From Pandoraea norimbergensis (lineage in GTDB: Bacteria; Pseudomonadota; Gammaproteobacteria; Burkholderiales; Burkholderiaceae): a stretch of 64,000 nucleotides of DNA. Positions within the stretch are counted from its first letter, which is position 1, and each line of letters starts with the position of its first letter. The notes below the pieces were generated by a model that worked only from the letters and a program-made list of their open reading frames with translations, searched no databases and was not told the DNA's origin. Of this stretch, positions 1 to 10,621 are shown one piece after another. The stretch lies in assembly GCF_001465545.3 (NCBI RefSeq), contig NZ_CP013480.3:4898001-4962000 (forward strand). The letters run 5' to 3'. The translations under genes were made by a program, and so were the position numbers.

Positions 1-1
1 G

Positions 2-358
2 GCCGAACACGGCGCTTATTGCCAGATTGCACAGGAAGTCGGCCACGCCATCACCGTGTTCCGCATGGTCGAGGCGGGTATCGGCATCAGCATCATGCCG
101 GCGCTGGCGTTACCGGCCATGCCCGGTTTGCCCGAGAACGGCGGCCGCCTCGTCGCCCTGCCCCTCGTGCCGCAGTTGGACCGCACCATCATGCTAGTGC
201 GGCGAAAGAACCGCACGCTCTCCCCCGCCGCCCAATCGGTGTGGGAGTTGATCCAGCAGATCACGGCCAACACGCCGCACGCACTCGCCGCCAAAGCCGC
301 GAAGGCAGCCAAGACAACGGTCGCAGCCAAGCCCCTTCGGACAACCGGCAAACCCTGA
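2..358 (+). CDS. LysR-family transcriptional regulator, C-terminal part
   Basis: The frame is open from the window edge and ends at TGA 356-358, so only the last ~118 residues are present and the true start lies upstream. The visible part looks like the second half of a LysR effector-binding domain: a stretch with GIGISIMPALA (the strand-helix that frames the co-inducer pocket), then a hydrophobic strand LVALPLV, then RTIMLVRRKNRTLSPAAQ, typical of the last strand and helix. The tail is rich in Ala and Lys (AAKAAKAAK), which is dispensable in this family. The target genes cannot be judged because the DNA-binding half and the divergent neighbour are outside the window. Confidence 0.8.
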   Translation, partial: AEHGAYCQIAQEVGHAITVFRMVEAGIGISIMPALALPAMPGLPENGGRLVALPLVPQLDRTIMLVRRKNRTLSPAAQSVWELIQQITANTPHALAAKAAKAAKTTVAAKPLRTTGKP

Positions 359-596
359 CATGATTGGAGATGTCGACGAATAGGCGACGTAACCGCAACG
401 TTGGCGAAAAATGAATTCAGTTATCGTCTGCGTTGACAGCTTTCTCGCGCGAAATGTAAGTGAGCACCTGCTACAATCGGCGTGCGTCGACTCCCCAAGC
501 GCCTGACTGTCGCGTGAGCACTCATCCGGTTCTCACCCCACCATGCCTCGACGCCATGCCCGCACCCTGCGGGCATTGTGTTTCCGGTACGGCGTC

Positions 597-890
597 ATGG
601 ACTTGTTCATCAAATACTTCAGCCCGCTGTGGCTCTTTCACGCGGCTGCCGATCTGTCGTTCTGGCAGCGGCATCAACTCGACGCGCGCATGCAGGTCGT
701 GAGCCGCTTCATGTGGCGCTACGTTATGCGTTGGAGTGTGGTGACGGCCATGCTGCTGGTGCCCGCCGCCGTGATGGCGCACGGCCTGGCCGCGACCGGA
801 CTCGCACTCGCGGGCGGCTTGTCGGCCAGCGTTGCGGTGTTGATGGCTGCCCTCGCGCTCGGCTGTCTGATTGGGTCGCGACTGCGTTAG
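597..890 (+). CDS. Small predicted membrane protein, unknown function
   Basis: About 97 residues from the ATG at 597; an in-frame ATG at 543 would add 18 arginine-rich residues that look non-coding. The N-terminus MDLFIKYFSPLWLFHAAADLS is amphipathic and aromatic. Two hydrophobic segments follow: about residues 43-65 (VVTAMLLVPAAVMAHGLAATG) and 68-93 (ALAGGLSASVAVLMAALALG). The end is short and basic (SRLR). This suggests a two-span inner-membrane protein. I recognise no family. It stands alone, upstream of wrbA by about 110 bp, with no visible operon partner. Confidence 0.55.
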   Translation: MDLFIKYFSPLWLFHAAADLSFWQRHQLDARMQVVSRFMWRYVMRWSVVTAMLLVPAAVMAHGLAATGLALAGGLSASVAVLMAALALGCLIGSRLR

Positions 891-999
891 TCTGCCGGTC
901 GTTTCGTCATGAGCGTCGACTATCATGGAACGGCTCGCGCCGTACCGCCATGACGGGCGTGTCACGGCGCTTGCCCCTCTAGACCCTTAGGAGTTTTCC

Positions 1000-1632
1000 A
1001 TGGCCAACGCCAAGATCCTGGTGGTGTTCTACAGCATGTACGGGCACATCTACACGATGGCTGAAGCCGTCGTCGAAGGTGCACGCAGCGTCGCCGGCGC
1101 TGACGTAACACTGATGCAAGTGCCCGAACTGGTTCCCGACGAAGTTCTCGAAAAAAGCGGTGCGAAGGCGGCACGCGCCGCGTTCGCGCATGTGCCGGTC
1201 GCGCGCGTCGAACAACTGGCCGATTACGACGCGATCATCTTCGGCACGCCCACGCGCTTCGGCAACATGACCGCGCAGATGCGCAACTTCCTCGACCAGA
1301 CCGGCGGTCTCTGGGCCAAGGGCGCGCTGGTCGGCAAAGTCGGCAGCGTGTTCGCCAGCACCGGCACGCAGCACGGCGGGCAGGAAACGACGATCACCAG
1401 CTTTCACACCACGTTGCTGCATCAGGGCATGGTGATCGTTGGCGTGCCCTATACCGAACCGGGCCTGACCAATATGCAGGAAATCACCGGCGGCACGCCC
1501 TACGGCGCCACAACGCTCGCAGGCGCCGACGGCTCGCGCCATCCCAGCGCGAACGAGTTGAAGATCGCGAAAACGCAAGGCCGTCATGTGACGGAAATCG
1601 CGTCGGCACTCAAACACGGTCGCACGCTGTAA
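1000..1632 (+). CDS. wrbA: NAD(P)H:quinone oxidoreductase, WrbA type
   Basis: 210 residues, close to the usual ~200 for WrbA. The protein opens with a flavodoxin-like strand ([12 protein letters not shown]) whose loop binds the FMN phosphate. It continues with the WrbA-typical [27 protein letters not shown] around residues 80-105 and with [12 protein letters not shown] near 120, both lining the flavin. WrbA transfers two electrons from NAD(P)H to quinones in the cytoplasm, which avoids semiquinone radicals. The ATG at 1000 is preceded by a clear ribosome site (taggag at 989-994). It is a single gene; a GC-rich inverted repeat follows it before the convergent beta-lactamase. Confidence 0.93.
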   Translation: MANAKILVVFYSMYGHIYTMAEAVVEGARSVAGADVTLMQVPELVPDEVLEKSGAKAARAAFAHVPVARVEQLADYDAIIFGTPTRFGNMTAQMRNFLDQTGGLWAKGALVGKVGSVFASTGTQHGGQETTITSFHTTLLHQGMVIVGVPYTEPGLTNMQEITGGTPYGATTLAGADGSRHPSANELKIAKTQGRHVTEIASALKHGRTL

Positions 1633-1654
1633 GCGGCAGCACCTTCCCCGATTG

Positions 1655-1685
1655 ACCACAGACCCGCCCACGGCCGGTCTGTGGT
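1655..1685. terminator. Inverted repeat between convergent wrbA and beta-lactamase genes
   Basis: A 10-bp perfect stem (1655-1664 with 1676-1685) around an 11-base loop lies 22 bases past the wrbA stop. There is no run of T after it, so it may be a weak or Rho-assisted terminator shared by the convergent genes. Confidence 0.4.
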
Positions 1686-1721
1686 CCGCATCAAGCCAAT
1701 CTCAGCAACCTCAGATCAACT

Positions 1722-2579
1722 TCAGATCAACTTCAGATCCTTCAACACCGCACGGGCAATCCGGGCACGCTTGGGCGCGTCGGCGTCGCTGCGCATGTCC
1801 ATGTTCAGCGCAACCGTGGTGATATTGCCGTCCCGTTCGATCCAACCGACCCACCAGCCAATGTCGTGCTTGCCATCGACATACCAGCCGGTCTTGCCGT
1901 GCAGGACGTAGTCCATGTTCGCTTCGGCAATCGAAATCTGCCGCACGATGTCCTGCGTGCGCGCCGAGAACGGCAACTGCCCGCGCGCCAGCCGTTGCAG
2001 AAACACCACCTGCTCACGCGCTGAAATTTGCAGGCTGTTGTCGACCCAATACGCATCCGCTGCGGACCCGATGGTGTGATTGCCATAGCCCACCGCATCG
2101 AGCTTGCCCTGCGCATAGGTCCGCGCAATCTTGCGCGACACAACCTGATAGCACGGCAGACACGACACCCGGAACGCATCGCGCAGATTCATTGCTGCGT
2201 TCCAGCGCTTCATGCTACGTGGCTTGCCATCCCAAGGAATGATTTCGCGCTCGTTGTCGAGTGCGCCAGACTCCAGCGCCAGCAAACTGTTGAATATCTT
2301 GTACGTTGAAGCTGGCGACATGCGCTGATTCGCGCGAGTGCTGTCATAGGCCTGATAGCCCCCGGTGCGGCCGTCGAGCACGATGATCGTGCCCTTCGCG
2401 CCTTCGGCGTCGAAGTACTTGCCCCAGTCGGCCCGCTCCACGATTTTCGGCGCTACGGCATTAGCGGCATTGGCAATAGCGTCCGCATGCGCCGGTATCG
2501 CAACCGCCAACGGGGATAACAGTGCAGCGGCGATTCGCAGCACAACGGCGCTACGACGCCAGCGAGAAAGCATCATCAT
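1722..2579 (-). CDS. Class D (OXA-type) serine beta-lactamase
   Basis: 285 residues with a signal peptide (basic MMMLSRWRRS, hydrophobic core to about residue 29, cut near AHA-DA), so the enzyme is periplasmic. Class D motifs in order: S91-T-Y-K94 (nucleophile Ser and carboxylated Lys), S139-C-L141 where most OXA enzymes have S-x-V, Y165-G-N167, W178 (the Trp that stabilises the carbamylated Lys), K229-T-G231, then WWVGW. It hydrolyses beta-lactams by acylation of Ser91. Pandoraea carry chromosomal OXA enzymes (OXA-62 and relatives), some with carbapenemase activity; the exact allele and spectrum cannot be read here. It is divergent from the 2800-4482 gene. A gram-negative ribosome site (aggac) precedes the three tandem ATGs. 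Confidence 0.93.
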   Translation of the reverse strand: MMMLSRWRRSAVVLRIAAALLSPLAVAIPAHADAIANAANAVAPKIVERADWGKYFDAEGAKGTIIVLDGRTGGYQAYDSTRANQRMSPASTYKIFNSLLALESGALDNEREIIPWDGKPRSMKRWNAAMNLRDAFRVSCLPCYQVVSRKIARTYAQGKLDAVGYGNHTIGSAADAYWVDNSLQISAREQVVFLQRLARGQLPFSARTQDIVRQISIAEANMDYVLHGKTGWYVDGKHDIGWWVGWIERDGNITTVALNMDMRSDADAPKRARIARAVLKDLKLI

Positions 2580-2799
2580 TTTGGAGTCCTGATGTCAGTG
2601 GGTGGATGCAACGAGTGTCGTGAATCTCGAAGCGCTGGCCGGGCGCTTGCTTCCGAAAGCGCTTGCAGAATAGGAGGTGTTTCGACACGTGGAAAGTCAC
2701 AGTGCCGTAACCGATGTAACCGCCGTATCATTGCCACGAAATCGGCGGATCCTGCCGGTAGTTGTTCCCTCGTTCACCGCTACTTTCCCGTGCGTCGCC
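2580..2799. promoter_or_regulatory. Divergent promoter region, beta-lactamase / 2800 gene
   Basis: 220 bp shared by the OXA gene (leftward) and the uncharacterised gene at 2800 (rightward). Both promoters must lie here. I cannot point to convincing -35/-10 boxes or an operator by eye. An in-frame upstream start of the rightward gene at 2677 would cover half of it. Confidence 0.35.
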
Positions 2800-4482
2800 A
2801 TGCCTGACGATCGTGTTCGCCCACCTCACGCCCCCATGCCGACCGGCGCGTCCGCGCCTTCATCCCCGCTCGTCATCCGCCTCGATGCACCGCAGCACGT
2901 CGGCGATCAACCGGTGCGGTATCAGAGTCTTTGGCTGTTGATGCGTCTGTATTACGCGGCGCGCTTCGAGACGGCGTCCGTACCGCTTGCCGCGCTCAAA
3001 TCGCGCTTCGCTCAGGCAGGCGACCTGCGCATGCTGGTAAGCCGGGCGTTCGCCGACTTCGCCGAATGGGGCGTCAGTGCCGGCTGGGGTGACGACCACC
3101 AAGCCGACGCGCGCCTGCTACCCACGCGCGGACGCGGCAAAGGGCCGTTCTGGCTGCCCAGCCACGAACTCGAGCGAATCGTCGTCACGATTGGCGGCAC
3201 CGTGCCCACCGACGAACGGCGCACGCTTGCCACGTTTCTCGGCCTTTCGCCGGATGCGCCGCCCACGCTCGACACCCCGGCGCTCGACTACGTCATGCAG
3301 GACATTGCGTTCTGGCATCACGTCACGCTCGGCAAACGCGACATGCAGGACGGCATTTTCTTCGCGCCGTCCGACCCTGCGCCGCAAGGGCGCACCCGCA
3401 CGCAGCGCACCGGCGCCATTCCGTCGTTTCATGCTGCGCAAGTCTGCGCGGTCGACGACGTGCAGCGCGGCATTGCCCTGCTGGCAGAGACCATCGTCTG
3501 GCGCCGCATGGGCGACGTGGCACGCGCGAAACGCACGCTCACGGCATTGGCCGAGACGTTCGGCGCGAATCAGCCCACGCAGAATGCCTCGCCCACCTTG
3601 CGCGCGATGCACTGGATCGTGCAGGCGTGGCAGGCGTATGCCTTACGTGACGAAGCGGGTGCCTTCGCGCATTTGCAGCGCATTAGCGACGATGCTTCGC
3701 TCGCACCATGCCTCGTCTACAACCCACGGATTCGTTTCGAAACGCGCAACTTGCAGGCGCTGCTGTACAAGACACACGCCGCACGTCCCGGGCCGCAGCC
3801 CGCGCGCGCGCAATCGGCGGCCGACGCCCTCGCCGCGTTCTCCGACGCCCTGCAAGCGGCGTTCGAAGCCGATTCCATCGAACTGGCCCAGCACGTCGCC
3901 GCGAATATCGGGCTCTCGCTGTGGTTGTTCTGGCAAGACTCGCTGATCGACCCGGCCCGGCGCCTCGCCGTGAGCGACGTGCAGCGGCAGGCATTGCGCT
4001 GGATCGGCTTGTCGGAATGGATTTGCGACCGCTTCGGTGTGGGCGGGAATTCCGTCTGGAACACGGTGTTCCTGCTGCGCATCGCGCGCGGTGCCGTGCC
4101 CGTGCGGCGCGACCCCGATCTGGCGACGCTGCGCGCGAGCACACCGCTGGCGGTGGACGCCTTTCTCGATGCCGTGCAACCGTTCGGCGCGCCGTTCTCG
4201 CGCGCCAAGGGCTTTTCGAAATGGACGGATGTGGTGGCGACGACACTGGCCGACCACGAAGATGGGCGCGTGCGCTTCGAGCCGTTGCAGCTCGCCAACC
4301 TGTGGTTCGAGATGCTGTGGTTTGCGCTGCATCAGGACGGCGACTCGCCTCAGGCCACCCACGCCGCGCAATCGCTCGGGCGCGTGCTGCCGATGCTGCC
4401 GCCGCCCGATCGCAGGTTCTTCCGCGACGCGTTACGGCTGATGCCCCGCGAGTTTCAGCGGGAAGTGCGGATCGCGGAGTAG
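2800..4482 (+). CDS. Large uncharacterised protein, possible N-terminal winged helix plus helical repeats
   Basis: 560 residues from the ATG at 2800 (MPDDRVRPP). An in-frame start at 2677 gives 601, but its extra residues look like translated leader. No signal peptide or membrane span. After a Pro-rich tail, residues ~28-115 (LWLLMRLYYAARF, LAALKSRFAQAGDLRMLVSRAFADFAEWGVSAGW, then RGKGPFWL) resemble a helix-rich, winged-helix-like fold. The rest is alpha-helical with regularly spaced Ala/Leu/Trp helices (LLAETIVWRRMGDVARAKRTL; YALRDEAGAFAHLQ), like a TPR array. That order recalls transcriptional activators with TPR domains, but I see no sequence signature that proves it. It is divergent from the OXA gene, so a regulatory link is possible. 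Confidence 0.75.
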   Translation: MPDDRVRPPHAPMPTGASAPSSPLVIRLDAPQHVGDQPVRYQSLWLLMRLYYAARFETASVPLAALKSRFAQAGDLRMLVSRAFADFAEWGVSAGWGDDHQADARLLPTRGRGKGPFWLPSHELERIVVTIGGTVPTDERRTLATFLGLSPDAPPTLDTPALDYVMQDIAFWHHVTLGKRDMQDGIFFAPSDPAPQGRTRTQRTGAIPSFHAAQVCAVDDVQRGIALLAETIVWRRMGDVARAKRTLTALAETFGANQPTQNASPTLRAMHWIVQAWQAYALRDEAGAFAHLQRISDDASLAPCLVYNPRIRFETRNLQALLYKTHAARPGPQPARAQSAADALAAFSDALQAAFEADSIELAQHVAANIGLSLWLFWQDSLIDPARRLAVSDVQRQALRWIGLSEWICDRFGVGGNSVWNTVFLLRIARGAVPVRRDPDLATLRASTPLAVDAFLDAVQPFGAPFSRAKGFSKWTDVVATTLADHEDGRVRFEPLQLANLWFEMLWFALHQDGDSPQATHAAQSLGRVLPMLPPPDRRFFRDALRLMPREFQREVRIAE

Positions 4483-4517
4483 CGTGATCCGCACGCGTTG
4501 GCGCAACCCGATGCGAT

Positions 4518-4973
4518 TTAGCGCACGCCCGTCGGCGTCTTCGGCAGTGCCGAGCGGAACGAGATCGCCAGACGGTTCCATGCGTTGATGGTGCTCACCG
4601 CGAACGTCAGGTCGGCGATCTGCTTGTCGTCGAAGTGCTCGCGCAGGTCGGCAAAGACGGCATCCGGCACATGGCCGTCCTGCACGTTGGTCACGGCTTC
4701 GGTCCACGCCAGTGCGGCGCGCTCCGACGGCGAGTACAGCTCGGTCTCGCGCCACGCATCGAGCAGGTGCAGGCGGCGGGCTTCGATGCCGACCTTCAGC
4801 GCGTCGGCCACGTGCATGTCGATGCAGAATGCGCAGCCGTTGAGTTGCGAGGCGCGCAGCCACACCAACTCCAGCAGGCCATCGGGCAGGCCGCAGTCAT
4901 GGAAGTAGCCGCTCAGGGCTGCCATGTGTTCGTAGGCACGCGGCGAGGCTTTGATGTAGTTCAGACGTTGCAT
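4518..4973 (-). CDS. Carboxymuconolactone decarboxylase (AhpD-like) family protein
   Basis: 151 residues, all-helical CMD fold. The redox/active-site signature C47-A-F-C50 followed by H54 (CAFCIDMHVADAL) is that of the AhpD-like branch, where the Cys pair supports peroxidase or alkylhydroperoxidase-type chemistry; members with this motif are often of unknown substrate. The N-terminus MQRLNYIKASPRAYEHM matches the usual start of the 145-155 residue subfamily. It is divergent from a MocR-type regulator across 127 bp, an arrangement often seen for this family, so regulation by that neighbour is likely. Confidence 0.88.
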   Translation of the reverse strand: MQRLNYIKASPRAYEHMAALSGYFHDCGLPDGLLELVWLRASQLNGCAFCIDMHVADALKVGIEARRLHLLDAWRETELYSPSERAALAWTEAVTNVQDGHVPDAVFADLREHFDDKQIADLTFAVSTINAWNRLAISFRSALPKTPTGVR

Positions 4974-5100
4974 TTTTTAAGTCTCCGTTGAGTGTCGGGA
5001 AGTCAGTCGATGGATGTAACGATACGGGCTCTTGGCCTGCTTCGAAAGAGCCAAAACCGAATAGAATCGGTAGGCCAAAAAGACGCCGGAGACCGTCCCT

Positions 5101-6663
5101 ATGCGCGACACCTCAGACCTCAGCGCCCTGCGCCTTGCCGACGCCGCCCAAGCCACCGGCATGCCGACCTACCGTGCGCTGTATGAGCGTATTCGCGAGG
5201 GCATTCTCTCGGGCAAGCTCGCGCCCTCGTCGCGGCTGCCATCCACGCGCGCCTTGGCCAGTGAGCTCGGCGTCGCACGCGGCACCGTCGAAGCCGCCTA
5301 CGAGCGGCTGGTAGCCGAGGGCTTCGTGATCGGACGCGGTGCCGCCGGCAGCCGCGTGAACCCGCACTTGAGCGGCACGCGACTCGACGCGGCGGCGAAA
5401 GTCTTGCCTCGCGATACCGGTCATGGCCGCATCGGCGACGAAAAAACCGCCCGCCTGAACCCTGATGAGCCACCCGCCATCGGTAGCCCTCGCGCGCCGC
5501 GCCGGAACCATCGCATCGAAAACCCGAGTTACGTGCCGCTCAGCGCGCACGGCACCCCATTGCCGTTACAGAACGGCATGCCGGCATTCGACGAATTCCC
5601 CCGCAAGTTGTGGGCGCGCCTCGCGGCACGCCATGCCCGCCACTTGCCAGCCGACGCGCTCAGCTATCAGGACGCCGCCGGTCTGGCACCCCTGCGCGAG
5701 GCTATTGCCGGGTATCTGGCCATTGCGCGTGGCATTCACTGCGACCCGGCGCAGGTCATCGTCACCACGGGCTTTCAGGGCGCGCTGGCACTGATCGCCC
5801 GCCTGCTGTTGCAGCCGGGCGACGCCGTCTGGTGCGAAGACCCCGGCTATTTCCGGGCACACGAAGCCTTGCGGATGGTGAAGGCCACCCTGGTGCCCGT
5901 GCCCGTCGACAGCGACGGGCTCGACGTCGCCGAGGGTGAACGCCGTGCCCGCCACGCGCGCCTCGCGGTAATTACGCCCTCGCACCAGTCGCCGCTGTCG
6001 GTAGCGTTGCCGCTGGAACGCCGTCTCGCCTTGCTCAACTGGGCGCAGGCCAATCAGGCATGGATCGTCGAAGACGACTACGACAGCGAATTCCGCTATA
6101 CCGGTGCGCCGTTGCCCGCCTTGAAGAGTCTGGACGGTGGCGAGCGCGTGCTTTACGCGGGATCGTTCGGCAAAGTGCTGTTTCCCGGCCTGCGGCTTGG
6201 CTATCTCGTCGTGCCGCCCGCGTTATGCGACGACTTCACGGCAGCCACCGCGCTGCTCTCACCCGTGCACGGCTGGATCGAACAGGCGACCGTCACAGAC
6301 TTCATCACGGAAGGCCATTTCAGCCGCCACATTCGTCGTATGCGTCAGCTTTACGGTGAGCGCCGGACGGCACTGGCCGACGCGTTGCGGCAGCATCTTC
6401 CCGGGCGTATCGAACTCGCGCAACAGGCGGGCGGTATGCATTTGCTGGGCTGGATCGAGCCGCATCGCGACGATCGTGCGGTGTGCCGTGCCGCCCATGT
6501 TCACGGGCTGGCGCCGGGGGCGCTGTCCTACTTCCGTATCGAGCGGCAGTTACCACCCGCCCTCGTGATGAGCTTCACGAATGTGCCGCAAACGAGCGCA
6601 AGCGATGTCGCCAAACGTGTCTCCCTCGCCTTCGACGACGATGAAAAATCGCATCGCGGATGA
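5101..6663 (+). CDS. MocR-type (GntR/aminotransferase) transcriptional regulator
   Basis: 520 residues, fusion of a GntR winged helix and a class-I aminotransferase domain. Residues ~20-90 form the DNA-binding domain (YRALYERIREGILSGKLAPSSRLPSTRALASELGVARGTVEAAYERL). The rest is a fold-type I PLP domain with VIVTTGFQGALALIARLL, IVEDDYDSEFRY (Asp binding the pyridine N) and the Schiff-base lysine K358 in AGSFGKVLFPG. MocR proteins sense PLP or PLP-bound amines and regulate nearby genes; here the divergent CMD gene is the likely target, with autoregulation. The effector is not known from sequence. Confidence 0.9.
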   Translation: MRDTSDLSALRLADAAQATGMPTYRALYERIREGILSGKLAPSSRLPSTRALASELGVARGTVEAAYERLVAEGFVIGRGAAGSRVNPHLSGTRLDAAAKVLPRDTGHGRIGDEKTARLNPDEPPAIGSPRAPRRNHRIENPSYVPLSAHGTPLPLQNGMPAFDEFPRKLWARLAARHARHLPADALSYQDAAGLAPLREAIAGYLAIARGIHCDPAQVIVTTGFQGALALIARLLLQPGDAVWCEDPGYFRAHEALRMVKATLVPVPVDSDGLDVAEGERRARHARLAVITPSHQSPLSVALPLERRLALLNWAQANQAWIVEDDYDSEFRYTGAPLPALKSLDGGERVLYAGSFGKVLFPGLRLGYLVVPPALCDDFTAATALLSPVHGWIEQATVTDFITEGHFSRHIRRMRQLYGERRTALADALRQHLPGRIELAQQAGGMHLLGWIEPHRDDRAVCRAAHVHGLAPGALSYFRIERQLPPALVMSFTNVPQTSASDVAKRVSLAFDDDEKSHRG

Positions 6664-6770
6664 CGCAGCGCAGCATTTTTCCGTTGTCGCATCGGAACAA
6701 TTTTCGGATGGTTTTCGGGACATATCGCGCTTGTGTTTGCGTGTCATGTCGGTGTATCGTTGCCGCAAAG

Positions 6771-8856
<2,086 letters not shown>

Positions 8857-8946
8857 GCGATGCGCTGAATGATGCTGCGTGGCGGCACTGCTGAGTAGCG
8901 GACAATCGGCCGATCGGCCGATCGGCAGTGGATTTGCCAAAGAAAA

Positions 8947-8979
8947 ACGCGCCCGGGATCACTCCCGGGCGCGTTTTTT
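8947..8979. terminator. Bidirectional intrinsic terminator after thiC
   Basis: An 11-bp perfect GC-rich stem (8947-8957 with 8964-8974), 6-base loop, followed by six T on the plus strand and preceded by a run of A (T on the minus strand). It can stop thiC transcription and that of the convergent gene ending at 8996. Confidence 0.95.
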
Positions 8980-8995
8980 ATCGCTCTTTCGTCAG

Positions 8996-10159
8996 TTACG
9001 CCTCAGACATCGGAATAGTCGTAGTTCTCCCCGCACCATTCGGAGCAAACGCCTTGATCGTCGCCACATTCAGCGCCGTCATGTCGTTGCGCAGTCTCCG
9101 GCACGCTTCGTGCGGACGCAACGACGTGTGCATCGATGTCGCCAGCGCGGTGAATGACTGTGTATCGGTCAACGGCAACCGGGCCGCCTGCATGACGTCT
9201 GCGTGCCGCATGCCCCAGTGACCGTCACCCAGCTGTTCGATGCCCAGTGCCAGTTTTGCCCAGTCGTTGGAACACACGGCGAGGGTCGCGGGAAGATCGT
9301 TGCGTGCCATCGCCTGCTGCATCGGCGAGCCGGTGGAGAGCGCAACGCGCAGCATCCAGTCGGTCGCGTCTTGCTGCGGGAGCGGGCGGCGGCCCGCATG
9401 CAGGTGCTGGTTGATCTGTTTGATGAAGGTGCTTACAGGGTCTCGCACGCGACACACCTGCGCCCACTCCTTCTTACCCACCAGATCCGGCTTACCGGTC
9501 CACCGACGTGCAGTATCGCCCACCGATTTCGCGACATCGGAGCGAACTACCTCATAGGCCGACGTGCTGTTACGCCCATCCGTGCCCAGCAGCGAACTGC
9601 TCACGACCTCGTTGCAAATCTGCGCGCGCTCGCTGCTGGCGACCGGCATGATCACCGGGTGATTCATTTGACCAGCGGTGCCCGGGGTGGCGGCAAATCC
9701 TGCCGGTCCCGCACAGACATACAACGTTTGCAGCGCCGACGCGCACAGGACCGGCGCTGCGCGCTGGGTGCCATTCGTTTTGGGCAATGCTGCGAAGGCG
9801 TCCCCCGCACCGGCAAGGCGATCGGCAAACGCAGCCGACATCGCCGCATCGAGCGGGTCGCCATTCGGTTTCAGCGGGGCGCCGGATGTCGCAGCGACCT
9901 CGCGAAGATCCTCCCGCATGGCATTTGCCAGCAACACCAGCGATGCCGGTGGCGCGCTGGCGCGAATCGACTCTGCCGGGTGCCCTTCCCGGGCGCTCTC
10001 GACACCGCCGCTGACACCGTTCTCGGCAGCTTGTAGCGGAAAGTCGTCATTGGGCGCATGCAGCGTGTTTCGGATCAGGCTGTTCGCGAGCAGTGCTTGT
10101 GGCAGTGAATGTGTGGCCAGTCCATGCAGCCCGGCAAAAAGCGGTTGCAAGCCATTCAT
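8996..10159 (-). CDS. Uncharacterised protein, 387 residues
   Basis: I recognise no family. The start at 10159 is preferred over the longest frame (10372) because ggaggacttcacg precedes this ATG at ideal spacing and the upstream 71 residues look like translated leader. There is no signal peptide or membrane span. Residues 1-30 (MNGLQPLFAGLHGLATHSLPQALL) are followed by Ala/Ser/Pro-rich sequence. The second half is better structured, with scattered Cys and Trp (WAQVCRVRDPVSTFIKQINQHL; DATDWMLRVALSTGSPMQQAM; WAKLALGIEQLGDGHWGMRHADVM). The tail SLRPHEACRRLRNDMTAL precedes a flexible end. A Ser/Ala-rich N-terminus without Sec signal would suit a secreted effector, but this is only a guess. Single gene ending at the shared terminator. 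Confidence 0.75.
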   Translation of the reverse strand: MNGLQPLFAGLHGLATHSLPQALLANSLIRNTLHAPNDDFPLQAAENGVSGGVESAREGHPAESIRASAPPASLVLLANAMREDLREVAATSGAPLKPNGDPLDAAMSAAFADRLAGAGDAFAALPKTNGTQRAAPVLCASALQTLYVCAGPAGFAATPGTAGQMNHPVIMPVASSERAQICNEVVSSSLLGTDGRNSTSAYEVVRSDVAKSVGDTARRWTGKPDLVGKKEWAQVCRVRDPVSTFIKQINQHLHAGRRPLPQQDATDWMLRVALSTGSPMQQAMARNDLPATLAVCSNDWAKLALGIEQLGDGHWGMRHADVMQAARLPLTDTQSFTALATSMHTSLRPHEACRRLRNDMTALNVATIKAFAPNGAGRTTTIPMSEA

Positions 10160-10621
10160 CGTGAAGTCCTCCGTCAGTGCGGTGAGCGTGGCCATCGGCC
10201 ACGGCCCCGACAAGGTGTCGAAGCGGCGTTCACGATGCCCGACAGGCATGGGTATCACTGTCGGTTCTGCGCACGCCCACTCCCCGCTCGCGCAAGCCAC
10301 CGCCCAGTAGGAGACAGTGAACGTCCGTCGCGCCACGCGAACGTTGCCGGGATGCCGCTGTCGGGGCGACATGGACTTATGGCATGCTATCGGTCAGCGG
10401 CACAGCCGACGCGGCTGCTGCGCCCCCGTGGATTCGCCCCACACGCGAACGCTCCGAGGACGCGCTTTCCGCACCCCAGCCCGAAGGCATCTCAAAATGA
10501 TGGCCACCCGGCCTTGTTTCGAAATGTCTCCGCGCAACCGGTTTCGCCCTGTCTTGGGGTGTCACCGCCTTGCTCCCGTCGCTGCTGTGCGCCTGACTTT
10601 GTACTTACAGGTGACAACAAT
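10160..10621. other. Intergenic region between divergent genes
   Basis: 462 bp between the leftward gene at 8996-10159 and the rightward CNNM protein at 10622. Open frames run through it on both strands but lack ribosome sites and continuity with known proteins. It must hold two divergent promoters; I see no riboswitch consensus or convincing operator. Confidence 0.4.
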
